Source: Stenotrophomonas sp. UBA2629 (GTDB lineage Bacteria; Pseudomonadota; Gammaproteobacteria; Xanthomonadales; Xanthomonadaceae). From it: a stretch of 64,000 nt of DNA. The translations under genes were made by a program, and so were the position numbers. Of this stretch, positions 17,964 to 26,644 are shown piece after piece; within the stretch, counting starts at the first letter, position 1; every line of letters starts with the position of its first letter. The notes beneath the pieces are model-generated. The model had not been told where the DNA came from, ran no database searches, and saw only the letters and a program-made list of their open reading frames with translations. The DNA is taken from the NCBI GenBank assembly GCA_002359895.1, contig DEOB01000008.1:1-64000 (forward strand), in the 5' to 3' direction.

Positions 17964-18563
17964 TTAACGGCGGGCTTGGCCGACTTCGATGAAGCGCAGG
18001 AACTCGGCGCGGGTACGCGCATCGTCATGGAAGGTGCCGCGCATGCGCGAGGTGACCATGGACACGCCACGCTTATGGATGCCGCGGGTGGTCATGCACT
18101 CGTGCGAGCCTTCCACCACCACGCCCACGCCCAGCGGCTGCAGCACGTCCTGGATGCAGTCGGCGATCTGTGCGGTCATCTTTTCCTGCACCTGGAAGCG
18201 GCGGGCATAGGCCTCCACCACGCGAGCCAGCTTGGAGATGCCCACCACACGGCCGTTGGGCACGTAGCCGATGTGGACGCGGCCCAGGATCGGCGCCATG
18301 TGGTGCTCGCAGTGGCTTTCGTACTCGATGTCGCGCAGCACGATCATTTCGTCGTAGCCGGCCACTTCCTCGAAGGTACGCGCCATGTATTCGCGCGGAT
18401 CGTCCTTATAGCCCTTGAACCAGTCGCCATAGGCCTCGGCCACCCGGCGCGGGGTGTCCAGCAGGCCTTCACGGGCGGGGTCTTCGCCTGCCCAGCGCAG
18501 CAGGGTGCGCACGGCCTCTTCGGCCTGCATCTGGGAGACGGCGGGGGTCTTGGAGTCGGTCAT
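17964..18563 (-). CDS. folE: GTP cyclohydrolase I
   Basis: A 199-residue enzyme, close to the usual length. It converts GTP to 7,8-dihydroneopterin triphosphate, the first step of folate synthesis, as a cytoplasmic homodecamer. The zinc-site cysteine and histidines in SHCEHHMAP and the second cysteine in GSHECMTTRG are intact, as is GRVHIGYVPNGRVVGISKLAR. ATG 18563 is the natural start, with no longer conserved N-terminus. It is the first gene of a run that continues into jetA, which is only 22 bases away; no functional link between them is known to me. Confidence 0.95.
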   Translation of the reverse strand: MTDSKTPAVSQMQAEEAVRTLLRWAGEDPAREGLLDTPRRVAEAYGDWFKGYKDDPREYMARTFEEVAGYDEMIVLRDIEYESHCEHHMAPILGRVHIGYVPNGRVVGISKLARVVEAYARRFQVQEKMTAQIADCIQDVLQPLGVGVVVEGSHECMTTRGIHKRGVSMVTSRMRGTFHDDARTRAEFLRFIEVGQARR

Positions 18564-18715
18564 TACAGACAGCGCTTGGATTACGGGGTGGACATGCTAC
18601 CAGCCGGTGGGTGTGGAGGGCATCGAGAGACCGGAAAGCACGTCGAAGCTCTTTTCGAAATTCATTTCAAGTGATTGCTTTTACTCATTTTTTAAGTGCA
18701 TTCACAGCCATTCGG

Positions 18716-19999
18716 CTAAGCACCCCTCCATTGAATCACCGAAGCAAGCGCGTCTGTAATAGGGCCATACACAATCTGCCTCAGCAGACGCGCCTCCCCC
18801 GGGTCTACTTCGTAGGTGATGCCGTCCTCGTATGCCTGTAACAGAGTCCGGGCTTCCTGCCATATCACTTTCGCCAACCGATCCAGCTCAGACAGTGCCA
18901 GCCCAACAGGCACACCAATGCTCTGACCAAAGGCTGCCACCTCCGCCCTAGTTACTTCGCCAAATTGGGTGGCATTACCCATTGGGAAAACCAAAGCTTC
19001 CCTCGTCCAATCGGGTGCCTTATAGACTGTGGTGCTGAGCAGGTCGTAATGCGGAGCCAGTTCCCAGCCTCTCTCGCCCCAAAGAAAACTAAGATTCTTC
19101 AAGTGAGCATCGGCATTACCAACAACGAAATTGAACAGCTGCCAACGCAACAACGCCAAACGCGTAGCTGCCGGTGTACGGGTAATTTTCAGCAGTTTCA
19201 GAATGGTGTCGCTGTTGGCCTGCTGGTACTTGAAGACAGCGTCCAGTGACAGCAACTGGCAACCATCCAGCGCATAGCGGCGCCGTACCTCCAGCCCCTC
19301 GCCCAGGCGATCAAAGCGACGCACCAGATACACCGGCTCGGGCACCCGGCGCACTTCCACCGGCGGCACCGGCAGGCCACAGGCACCGGCCAAACGCATG
19401 CAGAACCACTCGTTGACCACGCTGTGCGGGTAGTCATCCACCTGCTCGCGGTCCGGTTTGAGGATGTGGGTCGAGGCCGCCTGACCGATCGGCTCCCATA
19501 ACTGGCCCCCTTCAAGCACCACGGCCAATTTGTGCTGAGCACCGGCCAACGACATGCGCTTGGGCGCCCCATGTGACAGCGGCTGCCTGGGCAGCGCTTG
19601 GATACGCGCCGAAAGCTCGGCATCGGGCAACGAACGCAATTCGGCCGGTGGCAGTTGTTGCCCGGGCGATAGCAGGGTCAGTGCTCCTGCCGATTCGGGG
19701 CCAAAACGTTGCAGCAGGCCAAAAGCATCTGCCGCATTGATGCCGGCATCGGCGGCGACCAGTTGCCGACCAGCCTCTTCCGGCAGCAGATTGTCGAAGA
19801 ACCACTGCACCGGGCGCTGGCTGCCACCGTCCTGGATATCACCCGCGCTGCGTGGCAAGGCCGGTGACAGGTCAAAGCCATTGGCGCGCCAAGCTGCGTC
19901 ATAGTGCAGCGCCCACAGATTGCCCTGCTCGTGCAGCTCACCGATGCGGTGCTGATCCAGCCATACCTCCAGTTGACGCGGCTCGACCTCGATGACCAT
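18716..19999 (-). CDS. hipA: HipA-family serine/threonine kinase toxin
   Basis: A 427-residue HipA-type kinase, near the length of the E. coli protein. The ATP-loop segment (RMSLAGAQHKLAVV), the catalytic loop NADAHLKNLSF and the metal-binding YDLLST are all intact, so it is probably active. HipA toxins phosphorylate aminoacyl-tRNA synthetases or other targets and induce dormancy; HipB neutralises them. The start at 19999 overlaps the hipB stop by one base (TGATG), so the two are translated together. The kinase target cannot be inferred from sequence. Confidence 0.92.
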   Translation of the reverse strand: MVIEVEPRQLEVWLDQHRIGELHEQGNLWALHYDAAWRANGFDLSPALPRSAGDIQDGGSQRPVQWFFDNLLPEEAGRQLVAADAGINAADAFGLLQRFGPESAGALTLLSPGQQLPPAELRSLPDAELSARIQALPRQPLSHGAPKRMSLAGAQHKLAVVLEGGQLWEPIGQAASTHILKPDREQVDDYPHSVVNEWFCMRLAGACGLPVPPVEVRRVPEPVYLVRRFDRLGEGLEVRRRYALDGCQLLSLDAVFKYQQANSDTILKLLKITRTPAATRLALLRWQLFNFVVGNADAHLKNLSFLWGERGWELAPHYDLLSTTVYKAPDWTREALVFPMGNATQFGEVTRAEVAAFGQSIGVPVGLALSELDRLAKVIWQEARTLLQAYEDGITYEVDPGEARLLRQIVYGPITDALASVIQWRGA

Positions 20000-20247
20000 C
20001 AGCCACGCTCCGGTGGCGGTGCGGGCAGGTCCACCGGCAAATCCAGCTGCACGCGGATGCCCAGCTGCCGCAGGAGTTCAAACACGCGGCCAATCTGCAC
20101 GGTGTCTTTGCCACGTTCGACATTGCCCAGGACCACATGGCTGGTCCCGGCCATGGCAGCCAAGTCGTCCTGCCGCAACCCCTGCGCCTTGCGCACGGCA
20201 CGTACGTATTGGCCGATATCGGAGGCTTGCTCTATCTGCACCTGCAT
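19999..20247 (-). CDS. hipB: HipB-family HTH antitoxin and repressor
   Basis: An 82-residue helix-turn-helix protein (IGQYVRAVRKAQGLRQDDLAA, in pieces) of the HTH_3/Xre class. It is expected to bind HipA and repress its own operon. The C-terminal proline-rich tail (LPVDLPAPPPERG) is short. An AGAGGA lies upstream of ATG 20247, and the first operator palindrome (20262-20283) ends only 15 bases before the start, so repressor binding there would block the ribosome binding region of the gene or its promoter. It precedes hipA in the normal antitoxin-toxin order. Confidence 0.92.
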   Translation of the reverse strand: MQVQIEQASDIGQYVRAVRKAQGLRQDDLAAMAGTSHVVLGNVERGKDTVQIGRVFELLRQLGIRVQLDLPVDLPAPPPERG

Positions 20248-20261
20248 TTTCTTGTCCTCTC

Positions 20262-20283
20262 AATCTAAAGCTGACTTTAGATT
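20262..20283. promoter_or_regulatory. hip operator palindrome 1
   Basis: AATCTAAAG, spacer CTGA, CTTTAGATT: a perfect 9-bp inverted repeat centred at 20272.5, directly upstream of hipB. It matches the tandem operator pattern expected for HipB. Confidence 0.8.
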
Positions 20284-20310
20284 ACGCGGCAAACCTGGGA
20301 GGAACAACAG

Positions 20311-20334
20311 AAATATAAAGCACACTTTATATTT
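20311..20334. promoter_or_regulatory. hip operator palindrome 2
   Basis: AAATATAAAG, spacer CACA, CTTTATATTT: a perfect 10-bp inverted repeat centred at 20322.5, 50 bp from palindrome 1. The TATAAAG half could also overlap a -10 element. Confidence 0.75.
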
Positions 20335-20361
20335 GTGATGAATTATGGCGATTGAAGCCAA

Positions 20362-20383
20362 AATCTAACGTTTACATTAGAAA
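20362..20383. promoter_or_regulatory. hip operator palindrome 3 (degenerate)
   Basis: AATCTAACG, spacer TTTA, CATTAGAAA: an imperfect inverted repeat centred at 20372.5, again exactly 50 bp from its neighbour. Confidence 0.65.
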
Positions 20384-20411
20384 CATGGATGCTCTTGAGG
20401 GAACTCCATGA

Positions 20412-20433
20412 AAAATAAAGCTGACGTTAGATT
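20412..20433. promoter_or_regulatory. hip operator palindrome 4
   Basis: An AAATAAAG half, spacer CTGA and a CGTTAGATT half, centred at 20422.5. It reaches the stop codon of the DUF3828 lipoprotein gene and completes a row of four sites with 50-bp spacing. Confidence 0.65.
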
Positions 20434-20953
20434 ATTTGGAAACATTCCCGGTATCCCGCTCCAACGCCTGCAGCAGACTCGGTGCGCGGGCGGTGGCGAT
20501 ATCGGCCACGCGCCATTCACCCTTCTCGCGGCTCAGGGTGAGGTCCAGCGTCAGGGGTTCGTCGGCACCGGCAAGGGGGGCGACGGCACGCAGCTGGCCG
20601 TCACCCAGCGGAGTGATATCGAAGGCCAGCGCGCGCAGGTCCTGGGCGGTGTCCTGGCACTCGCATAGCGGATCGCTGTCCAGATAGCCCACCTCGCCAT
20701 CGTAGGCGGCACTGTTGGCCGCCATCGCGGCCAGCAGCGGCGGCGCATAGACCTGATCGTCCGGCAGCGCCGCGTTGAGCGGTGCATCCGGGTGATAGCC
20801 GGCGTAGACGCGGGTGAGGAAGGTCCGCGCGGTGGTGATGTCGTCGGTACTGTCAGCGGCGACGGGGCGGGTTTGGGGTGAAGTGCTGCCCGGTGCAGGT
20901 TGCTGCTGGCAGGCCGCCAGAACCAGTACGGTCATCATCCAGAAGTGCTTCAT
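20432..20953 (-). CDS. DUF3828-like lipoprotein
   Basis: A 173-residue exported protein. The lipobox LVLAAC at residues 10-15 makes a lipoprotein signal peptide likely. The rest (TFLTRVYAGYHPD, then a DPLCECQD segment and LDLTLSREKGEWRVADI) resembles the DUF3828/NTF2-like lipoproteins found in Proteobacteria. ATG 20953 has a strong AAGGAAGG seven or so bases upstream; upstream codons are antisense filler. The function is not known. It lies downstream of recD on the same strand, 76 bases away, and could be cotranscribed. Confidence 0.75.
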   Translation of the reverse strand: MKHFWMMTVLVLAACQQQPAPGSTSPQTRPVAADSTDDITTARTFLTRVYAGYHPDAPLNAALPDDQVYAPPLLAAMAANSAAYDGEVGYLDSDPLCECQDTAQDLRALAFDITPLGDGQLRAVAPLAGADEPLTLDLTLSREKGEWRVADIATARAPSLLQALERDTGNVSK

Positions 20954-21029
20954 GTTTTCCTTCCTTGGCAGATTGTTCGAGCCGGGCGTTGTGGGCCGCA
21001 TCGTGCAGTTGAGGAATTGGCAGGAGACG

Positions 21030-23003
21030 TTAGTCGCGCAACCGCTCCGCCAACCCCGACCAGCGGCTGGCGTGGCGGGCCAGGGCGGCTTCGATGAGGG
21101 GCGCGCTGCCGGCGATGTGCAGGCCGTGGCGGGCGCGGGTGATGCCGGTGTAGAGCAGCTCGCGGCTGAGCACACGGTTGTCGCGGCGCGGCAGCTGCAG
21201 CCACACCTGGTCGAACTCCGAGCCCTGCGCTTTATGCACGGTCATGGCGAAGGCGCTTTCGTGCGCGGGCAACGCAGCCGGGTGGAAGCCGCGCGGGTTG
21301 GCCGGGTCGTCGCCGGGGAACCAAGCGGTGATGCCGCCACGGCGGTTGCCGGCGGCGGCTAAAGAGGCACTCGCTTCGCCGCTGAGGCAGATGCCGATGT
21401 CGCCGTTGAACAGGCGGTGGCGATAGCTGTTCTCGGTGATGATCAGCAGCCGCCCATGGAAGTAACCGGGGCCAGTGCTGCCGCGTCGTTGCACGCCGGC
21501 CAGCCGCTCCTCGATGCGTGCGTTGAGGCCGCGCGCGCCTTGCGGGCCTTCACGCACGGCGGTGAGCAGACGCAGGCGGCCGGTGAGTGCCAGCGCTTCG
21601 GCGGGGTTGTCGGCATTGGCCAGCGCGTCCCAGTACGCCTGCAGCGGGCCGCGCCAGGCGCTGAGCGGGTCGATATCACCTTCGTGGAAATGCACGCCGG
21701 ACAGCTGGCCGTCGCGTAGCAAGGCCAAGGCCTCAACGCAGTCGCCTTGGCGCATGGCGGCGGCCAGCGGCGCCAGTTGCAGGGCGTCGCTTTGCCGGTA
21801 GCCGCGCTGCAGTTGCACGCGCGCACCGGCGAACGGGTTGGGCTGCGGGTCGAGCGCATCGGCCGGGAGTTCACCCAGCAACGGTTGCAGCGCGCGCGCG
21901 TCTTCGGCGTTGATGCGCTGGCCGTCACCTGCAGCACGCAGGATGGCGCTGAGCACGTCGCCAGCTTCCACCGAGGGCAGCTGGTCGGGATCGCCCAGCA
22001 GCACCAACCGGGTGCCATCGGCGATGGCTTCGACCAGTTTGGTCATCAGCGGCAGGTCGATCATCGAGGCTTCGTCGACCACGATCACGTCATAAGGCAG
22101 CGGGTTGTCGGCGTGGTGGCGGAAGCGTGGGGAATCGGGGATCACCCCGAGCAGGCGATGCAGGGTGGTGCCGGTGCTGGGCAGCTGCGCGCACAGCGCG
22201 GCGTCGATGCCGGTGGCCGGCAGCTGCTGCACGGCATTGCGCAGGCTTTCGGCCATGCGCTCGGCGGCACGGCCGGTGGGCGCGGCCAAGGCGATGCGCG
22301 GGGCGGGTTTGGCCTCAGCCTGGGCTTGGGCGCTGAGCAACACCAGCAGCCGGGTGATGGTGGTGGTTTTGCCGGTGCCGGGGCCACCGGTGACCAGCAA
22401 CAGGTTGTGGCGCAGGGCGGTAGCGGCGGCGCGGGCTTGGAGGTTGCTGGTTGGAAGCTTCCCCTCAGACGCGGCGCGCTTTTGGCCCCCTCTCCCGCCC
22501 GCGGGAGCGGGTTGGGGTGAGGGCGCTTCAAACAGATCGGCCTGGGCCATGACCGGGCCCTCTCCAAACAAGCGCACAAACACCGGTGCCAACGCTTCCA
22601 CGTTGCGCGCCTCGGGTTTTGCGCGACCAATCCGCTGCAGCCCCGCCGCCAACCGGCGCTCGTACTCGCGGTAACGGCGCAGATACAGCAGGCCGTTCTC
22701 CCAGACCAACGGCGACTGCACCGACTCGGCGCGGTTATCCACAACCGTGGCTATCCACTTCGACGCCGCCAGCTGCGCGATCCACTCATCCGCTACCGGC
22801 CACTCCATCCCGGCATCCACCAGCCGCTGCGGTTGGCGCGGGTCGAAACCGGCGTGGCCTTGCGATACCGCCAGCGAGGCCAGCGCGGCGGCGGCCAGCA
22901 CGGTATCCGGTGTGTCCGCATCCAGCCGGCGCAGGCTTTGGGCGAAAGCGTGGTCCAACGGGCGCAGCGCGGCGGCCTTGTTCAATGCAGCCAACAGGCT
23001 CAT
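21030..23003 (-). CDS. recD: RecBCD exonuclease V, alpha subunit
   Basis: A 657-residue helicase subunit. Walker A GGPGTGKTTT at 206-215, the DEASMIDL Walker B and the C-terminal AMTVHKAQGSEFD motif are intact, so it is a functional-looking 5'-to-3' RecD motor of RecBCD. The start at 23003 overlaps the recB stop by four bases. Odd: residues about 158-189 are encoded by a dispersed GC-rich hairpin repeat (core CTCCCGC/GCGGGAG at 22491-22506) inserted in frame between the N-terminal region and the helicase core. This adds a Pro/Gly-rich linker without breaking any motif. Confidence 0.95.
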   Translation of the reverse strand: MSLLAALNKAAALRPLDHAFAQSLRRLDADTPDTVLAAAALASLAVSQGHAGFDPRQPQRLVDAGMEWPVADEWIAQLAASKWIATVVDNRAESVQSPLVWENGLLYLRRYREYERRLAAGLQRIGRAKPEARNVEALAPVFVRLFGEGPVMAQADLFEAPSPQPAPAGGRGGQKRAASEGKLPTSNLQARAAATALRHNLLLVTGGPGTGKTTTITRLLVLLSAQAQAEAKPAPRIALAAPTGRAAERMAESLRNAVQQLPATGIDAALCAQLPSTGTTLHRLLGVIPDSPRFRHHADNPLPYDVIVVDEASMIDLPLMTKLVEAIADGTRLVLLGDPDQLPSVEAGDVLSAILRAAGDGQRINAEDARALQPLLGELPADALDPQPNPFAGARVQLQRGYRQSDALQLAPLAAAMRQGDCVEALALLRDGQLSGVHFHEGDIDPLSAWRGPLQAYWDALANADNPAEALALTGRLRLLTAVREGPQGARGLNARIEERLAGVQRRGSTGPGYFHGRLLIITENSYRHRLFNGDIGICLSGEASASLAAAGNRRGGITAWFPGDDPANPRGFHPAALPAHESAFAMTVHKAQGSEFDQVWLQLPRRDNRVLSRELLYTGITRARHGLHIAGSAPLIEAALARHASRWSGLAERLRD

Positions 23004-26000
23004 GCGTTGCCCTCCAGTCGTGCCAACAGCGCGGCGTGGCCTTGTGGGCCGCCGGCAAACAGTTCATCCACGGCGTACACCAGCTCCGTTGCGAAGGTGT
23101 GCGCGTACAGGCCCGGCGATGCCGCGCGCGAGGCATCCAAGCCCCGGCAGAACAGATAACGGATGCCGCCAAAGTCCCGCGCGTAGTCGTATGCCGCGCC
23201 GATACGGAAGCGCAGCCAGCGGTGCAAGGCCACTGTGTAGATCAGAGCCTGCAGGTCGTACTCGCTGTGGCGCATGGCCGCTTCCAGTTGCGACGGTGCG
23301 TAATCCGGCAGCCGGTTGGATTTGTAATCCAGCACATACCAACGCCCGTCGCGGACGTAGGTAAGGTCGATCTTGCCGGTCATCAGGCCTTCCAGCTGGC
23401 GGCGCAGGCCAAAGCCGTGGCGGCCGCTCACCACACCGTGGGCATGCAGCACCCGCAGCAAACCCGGCACCGTGGTCGGCTGCATGGCGAAGTGGAACTC
23501 GATTTCAGCGCGGCGCTCGCCCTCACTCAACGAATGCAACGCGCCACCTTCGGGCAGCGACACGGTGAGGGTCTGCCCGATCAGTGCGGTCAGCAGCGCC
23601 ACACCATCGTTGATGTCTTCTTCCACATAGCCGTCGGCGCGCAAGGCCTTGGCGATGACCTCTGCTTGCCCTTCCGGTGCGGCGTCGCCGGCCTGCCAGC
23701 CGTGCCACAGGCCGAATTCGACGTTCTCAAGCGCGGCATGCAGCACGTTGCCGAAACGGCTGCCGGCAAAACGCGGATCAAACACCTCCGGCTGCTCGTC
23801 GGCCAGCGCTGCGGCCGGCTCGCCGACCCCCTCCACCTCGTCGATGCTGGCCTGCGCCGGTTCGTCGGCGGCACCGCCGCTGTCTTCGGTGGCGGCGGCC
23901 GAGGTGTCGTGGCCGCCTTCAGCATGTGCCAGCTGGGTGAAGCTGTAGACCCACCAGTCGTGCGGCACTACGCGGCGCACGTCACGCACCGCCGGCAGCA
24001 GCTGTTCGCGCTCGGCCGGCAGGCGCGGCGGCAACGCGTTGGCACCGGCGTCCACAAGGTGGATGTCGGCATGCGCGGCCAATGCGTCCATGTCGCGCAG
24101 CATCGGCCCGAGTCGCGATGACGCCAGCCCGGTCAACGCGCCGCCGCTTATCCACAGCGCATGCTCGGCGCGGGTCAGGCCGACGTAGAGCAGGCGTGCG
24201 GTTTCAGCATCTTCTTCAGCGTTGACCTGCTGCCCGACGGCCTTCCAGCCCGCATCGTCCTTGTCGATCTTCCAGTGCAGCACGCGTTGCTCGCCGTCGT
24301 GCACGGTGCGGTGATTGGAGGTGTCCGGCGCGTTGGTGGCAATGCCGACAAACGGCAGGTACACCAGCGGGTATTCCAGCCCCTTGCTCTTGTGCAGGGT
24401 GATGATCTGCACGCGGCGGGCGTCCGATTCCAGCCGCAGCAGCTGCGCTTCGTCGCCTTCGTCAGCGTGGGCGATCTGGGTCTGCAGCCAGTCCAGCAGG
24501 CCGTGCAGGCCGATGCTGCGGTTGCTGGCCTCCTGCAGTTGTTCGGCCAGCTGCAGGTAGTTGGTCAAGCGGCGCTCGCCATCGACCAGCCCCAACAGGC
24601 GCTCGGCCTGCTCGGCGCACAGGTCCGACAGCAGCGCGAACACACCGCCGCGCTGCCAGCGTTCGCGCCAATGCAGCAGGCGCTCCTGATGGCCGCGCTG
24701 ACGGTCACCTTCGTGCTCCATCGCGGCAATGGCGGCGGCGCTTTCACCCAGCAACACGGTGGACAACGCCGCACGCAGGCGGCCTTCGTCGGCCGGTTGC
24801 AGCAGCGCCAACAGCAGCAGCCGCACCTCGTGGGCCTCGCTGCTGGCAAACAGGCTCTGCTTGCCGGCCGCCACAGCCGGAATACCCACCGCTGCCAGCG
24901 CCTGCTGGATGCGTGCGGCTTCTTTGTGCGAACGCACCAGCACGGCGATATCGCCGGGCTGCACAGGCTTGCCATCCGCCAACGCGCTGCCCTGGCGTGC
25001 GGCCAGCAACACCCTGTGGATATCGTTGACGCAGGCCAGCGTGGCGGCGTCGCGGGCGGCGTCGGCCTTGAGCGGCTTGCCGTCGGCGGCGCCTTCAATC
25101 ACGCACACGGTGAGTGCAGGCGCGGGCTGGCCGTGGAGCAGGTAGTCGTCGTCGCTGCGCTTGCTGCCCGGGAGTACCGGCTCAAACTGGATGCGCTCAT
25201 CCAGAAACGCGGTGCTGCCGGCGTTGTCGTACAGCGCCTGGAGGGCACGCAGCACGCCGGGGCGCGAGCGGAAATTGCGGTCCAGCGGCGGGGCGATGTC
25301 GGCCAGCGCCTTGGCCTGCAGATAGGTATGCACATCGCCGCCACGGAAGCCGTAAATGGCCTGCTTGGGGTCGCCAATCAGGAACAGCGCCGCGGCGGTG
25401 TCGGTGTCTGCTGGGGCAAACACACGGCGGAAGATGTCCCACTGGCGCGGGTCGGTGTCCTGGAATTCATCCACCAACGCAAACCGATACTGCGCACGCA
25501 GGCGCTCGGCGAGCACCGCGCCGTGCTCGCCCTGCAGCGCGTTGGCCACGTTGTCGATCAGATCGTCGTAGGTCTGCACCCGGCGTTGCTGTTTGAGTTG
25601 GGCCAGGCGCTGGCGCACCTCGCCGCGCAGCTGATGCAGCAGCACGATGGACTGCTGCGGCTGCCACTGCGTGACCTGCGCGCAGGCCTGGATGAAATCG
25701 GCAATCAGCGGCTGCAGCGGCGATTCCGGCGCCGTCTTGCCTTTGTTGGTCTTGGCGGTGAGCACGTCGAGCGTCAGCCGCTCCAGCCTTTCGTCCAGCT
25801 CGGCCTGTGGATCGGGGTGCCGGCTCCACTGCAGCAACTGCTGAAACAGGCCTTCAATCCACTCTGCCTTGTAGCTGGTTTTGTTGAGTACGCCGGCATC
25901 CAGCGCGCCGCGCAGCTGCTGTAGATAACTTTCGCCATGCTCGGTGATGCCCGCGGCCAAACGCTGTGCGGCGGCATCGCGGAACGGGCGCGGGTCGTCC

Positions 26001-26644
26001 AGCAGATTAAGCGGTGGCGCCGGCAATAGCGGCAGTTCGGCGGCCAGCGCAGGCAGATCCTTCGCCAGCGCATCAGGGGTTTTCCACAGGCCCAGCAATG
26101 CGTCGAGGTGGCCGTCCTGCCCGGTGTGCAGCCGCCACAGGTCGGCGGCCAGCTCGGCGTGCAGTTCGCGGGTGTTGGCCAGCAGCTCTGGCGCGGCAAA
26201 GGTATGGCCGCTTTCCAGTGCGTATTCGCCCAGCACGCGGGTGCAGAAGCCGTGGATGGTGAAGATGGCGGCCAGGTCGGTTTCTTCCGCCGCCACGCGC
26301 AGGCGCCGGCCCAGTTGTGTGGCGTTTTCGCCACCTTGCTGCAGGTGACGCTGCAGGATGCTGTGGGTAAGTGCGGTTTCCGGGCTGTCGGCATCGCCAG
26401 GGGCCACGCCCACCAGCCGCGCTGCCAGATCCAACCGCTCGCGGATGCGCTTGCGCAGCTCCTGGGTGGCGGCATCGGTGAACGTCACCGCCAGAATCTG
26501 GCCCATGCGCAGGCCCTGTTCCACCACCAGACGGGTGAACAGCGTGGCCAGGGTGAAAGTTTTACCGGTGCCGGCGCTGGCCTCGATCAGCCGCAGGCCA
26601 TCCAGCGGCAGGTGCAGATAAGGGTCGTTGGAGAGCGTGTTCAT
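23000..26644 (-). CDS. recB: RecBCD exonuclease V, beta subunit
   Basis: A 1214-residue helicase-nuclease, normal for RecB. The Walker A motif (EASAGTGKTFT), VDEFQDTDPRQ, QAIYGFRGGD and HKSKGLEYPLVYLPF are superfamily 1 helicase motifs. The C-terminal nuclease domain carries KIDLTY and VLDYKSNRLPDY with the catalytic aspartate and lysine. It unwinds and degrades broken DNA ends until Chi and then loads RecA. The recC stop and recB start overlap by four bases, as do recB and recD, which points to a recCBD operon. ATG 26644 is the first start. Confidence 0.96.
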   Translation of the reverse strand: MNTLSNDPYLHLPLDGLRLIEASAGTGKTFTLATLFTRLVVEQGLRMGQILAVTFTDAATQELRKRIRERLDLAARLVGVAPGDADSPETALTHSILQRHLQQGGENATQLGRRLRVAAEETDLAAIFTIHGFCTRVLGEYALESGHTFAAPELLANTRELHAELAADLWRLHTGQDGHLDALLGLWKTPDALAKDLPALAAELPLLPAPPLNLLDDPRPFRDAAAQRLAAGITEHGESYLQQLRGALDAGVLNKTSYKAEWIEGLFQQLLQWSRHPDPQAELDERLERLTLDVLTAKTNKGKTAPESPLQPLIADFIQACAQVTQWQPQQSIVLLHQLRGEVRQRLAQLKQQRRVQTYDDLIDNVANALQGEHGAVLAERLRAQYRFALVDEFQDTDPRQWDIFRRVFAPADTDTAAALFLIGDPKQAIYGFRGGDVHTYLQAKALADIAPPLDRNFRSRPGVLRALQALYDNAGSTAFLDERIQFEPVLPGSKRSDDDYLLHGQPAPALTVCVIEGAADGKPLKADAARDAATLACVNDIHRVLLAARQGSALADGKPVQPGDIAVLVRSHKEAARIQQALAAVGIPAVAAGKQSLFASSEAHEVRLLLLALLQPADEGRLRAALSTVLLGESAAAIAAMEHEGDRQRGHQERLLHWRERWQRGGVFALLSDLCAEQAERLLGLVDGERRLTNYLQLAEQLQEASNRSIGLHGLLDWLQTQIAHADEGDEAQLLRLESDARRVQIITLHKSKGLEYPLVYLPFVGIATNAPDTSNHRTVHDGEQRVLHWKIDKDDAGWKAVGQQVNAEEDAETARLLYVGLTRAEHALWISGGALTGLASSRLGPMLRDMDALAAHADIHLVDAGANALPPRLPAEREQLLPAVRDVRRVVPHDWWVYSFTQLAHAEGGHDTSAAATEDSGGAADEPAQASIDEVEGVGEPAAALADEQPEVFDPRFAGSRFGNVLHAALENVEFGLWHGWQAGDAAPEGQAEVIAKALRADGYVEEDINDGVALLTALIGQTLTVSLPEGGALHSLSEGERRAEIEFHFAMQPTTVPGLLRVLHAHGVVSGRHGFGLRRQLEGLMTGKIDLTYVRDGRWYVLDYKSNRLPDYAPSQLEAAMRHSEYDLQALIYTVALHRWLRFRIGAAYDYARDFGGIRYLFCRGLDASRAASPGLYAHTFATELVYAVDELFAGGPQGHAALLARLEGNA

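Noticed and set aside
20408..20668. A short plus-strand frame (86 codons) with GAGGG before its ATG, at operator 4
   Set aside because: It runs antisense through the DUF3828 gene and has no family-like sequence; the ribosome-site match is likely chance.
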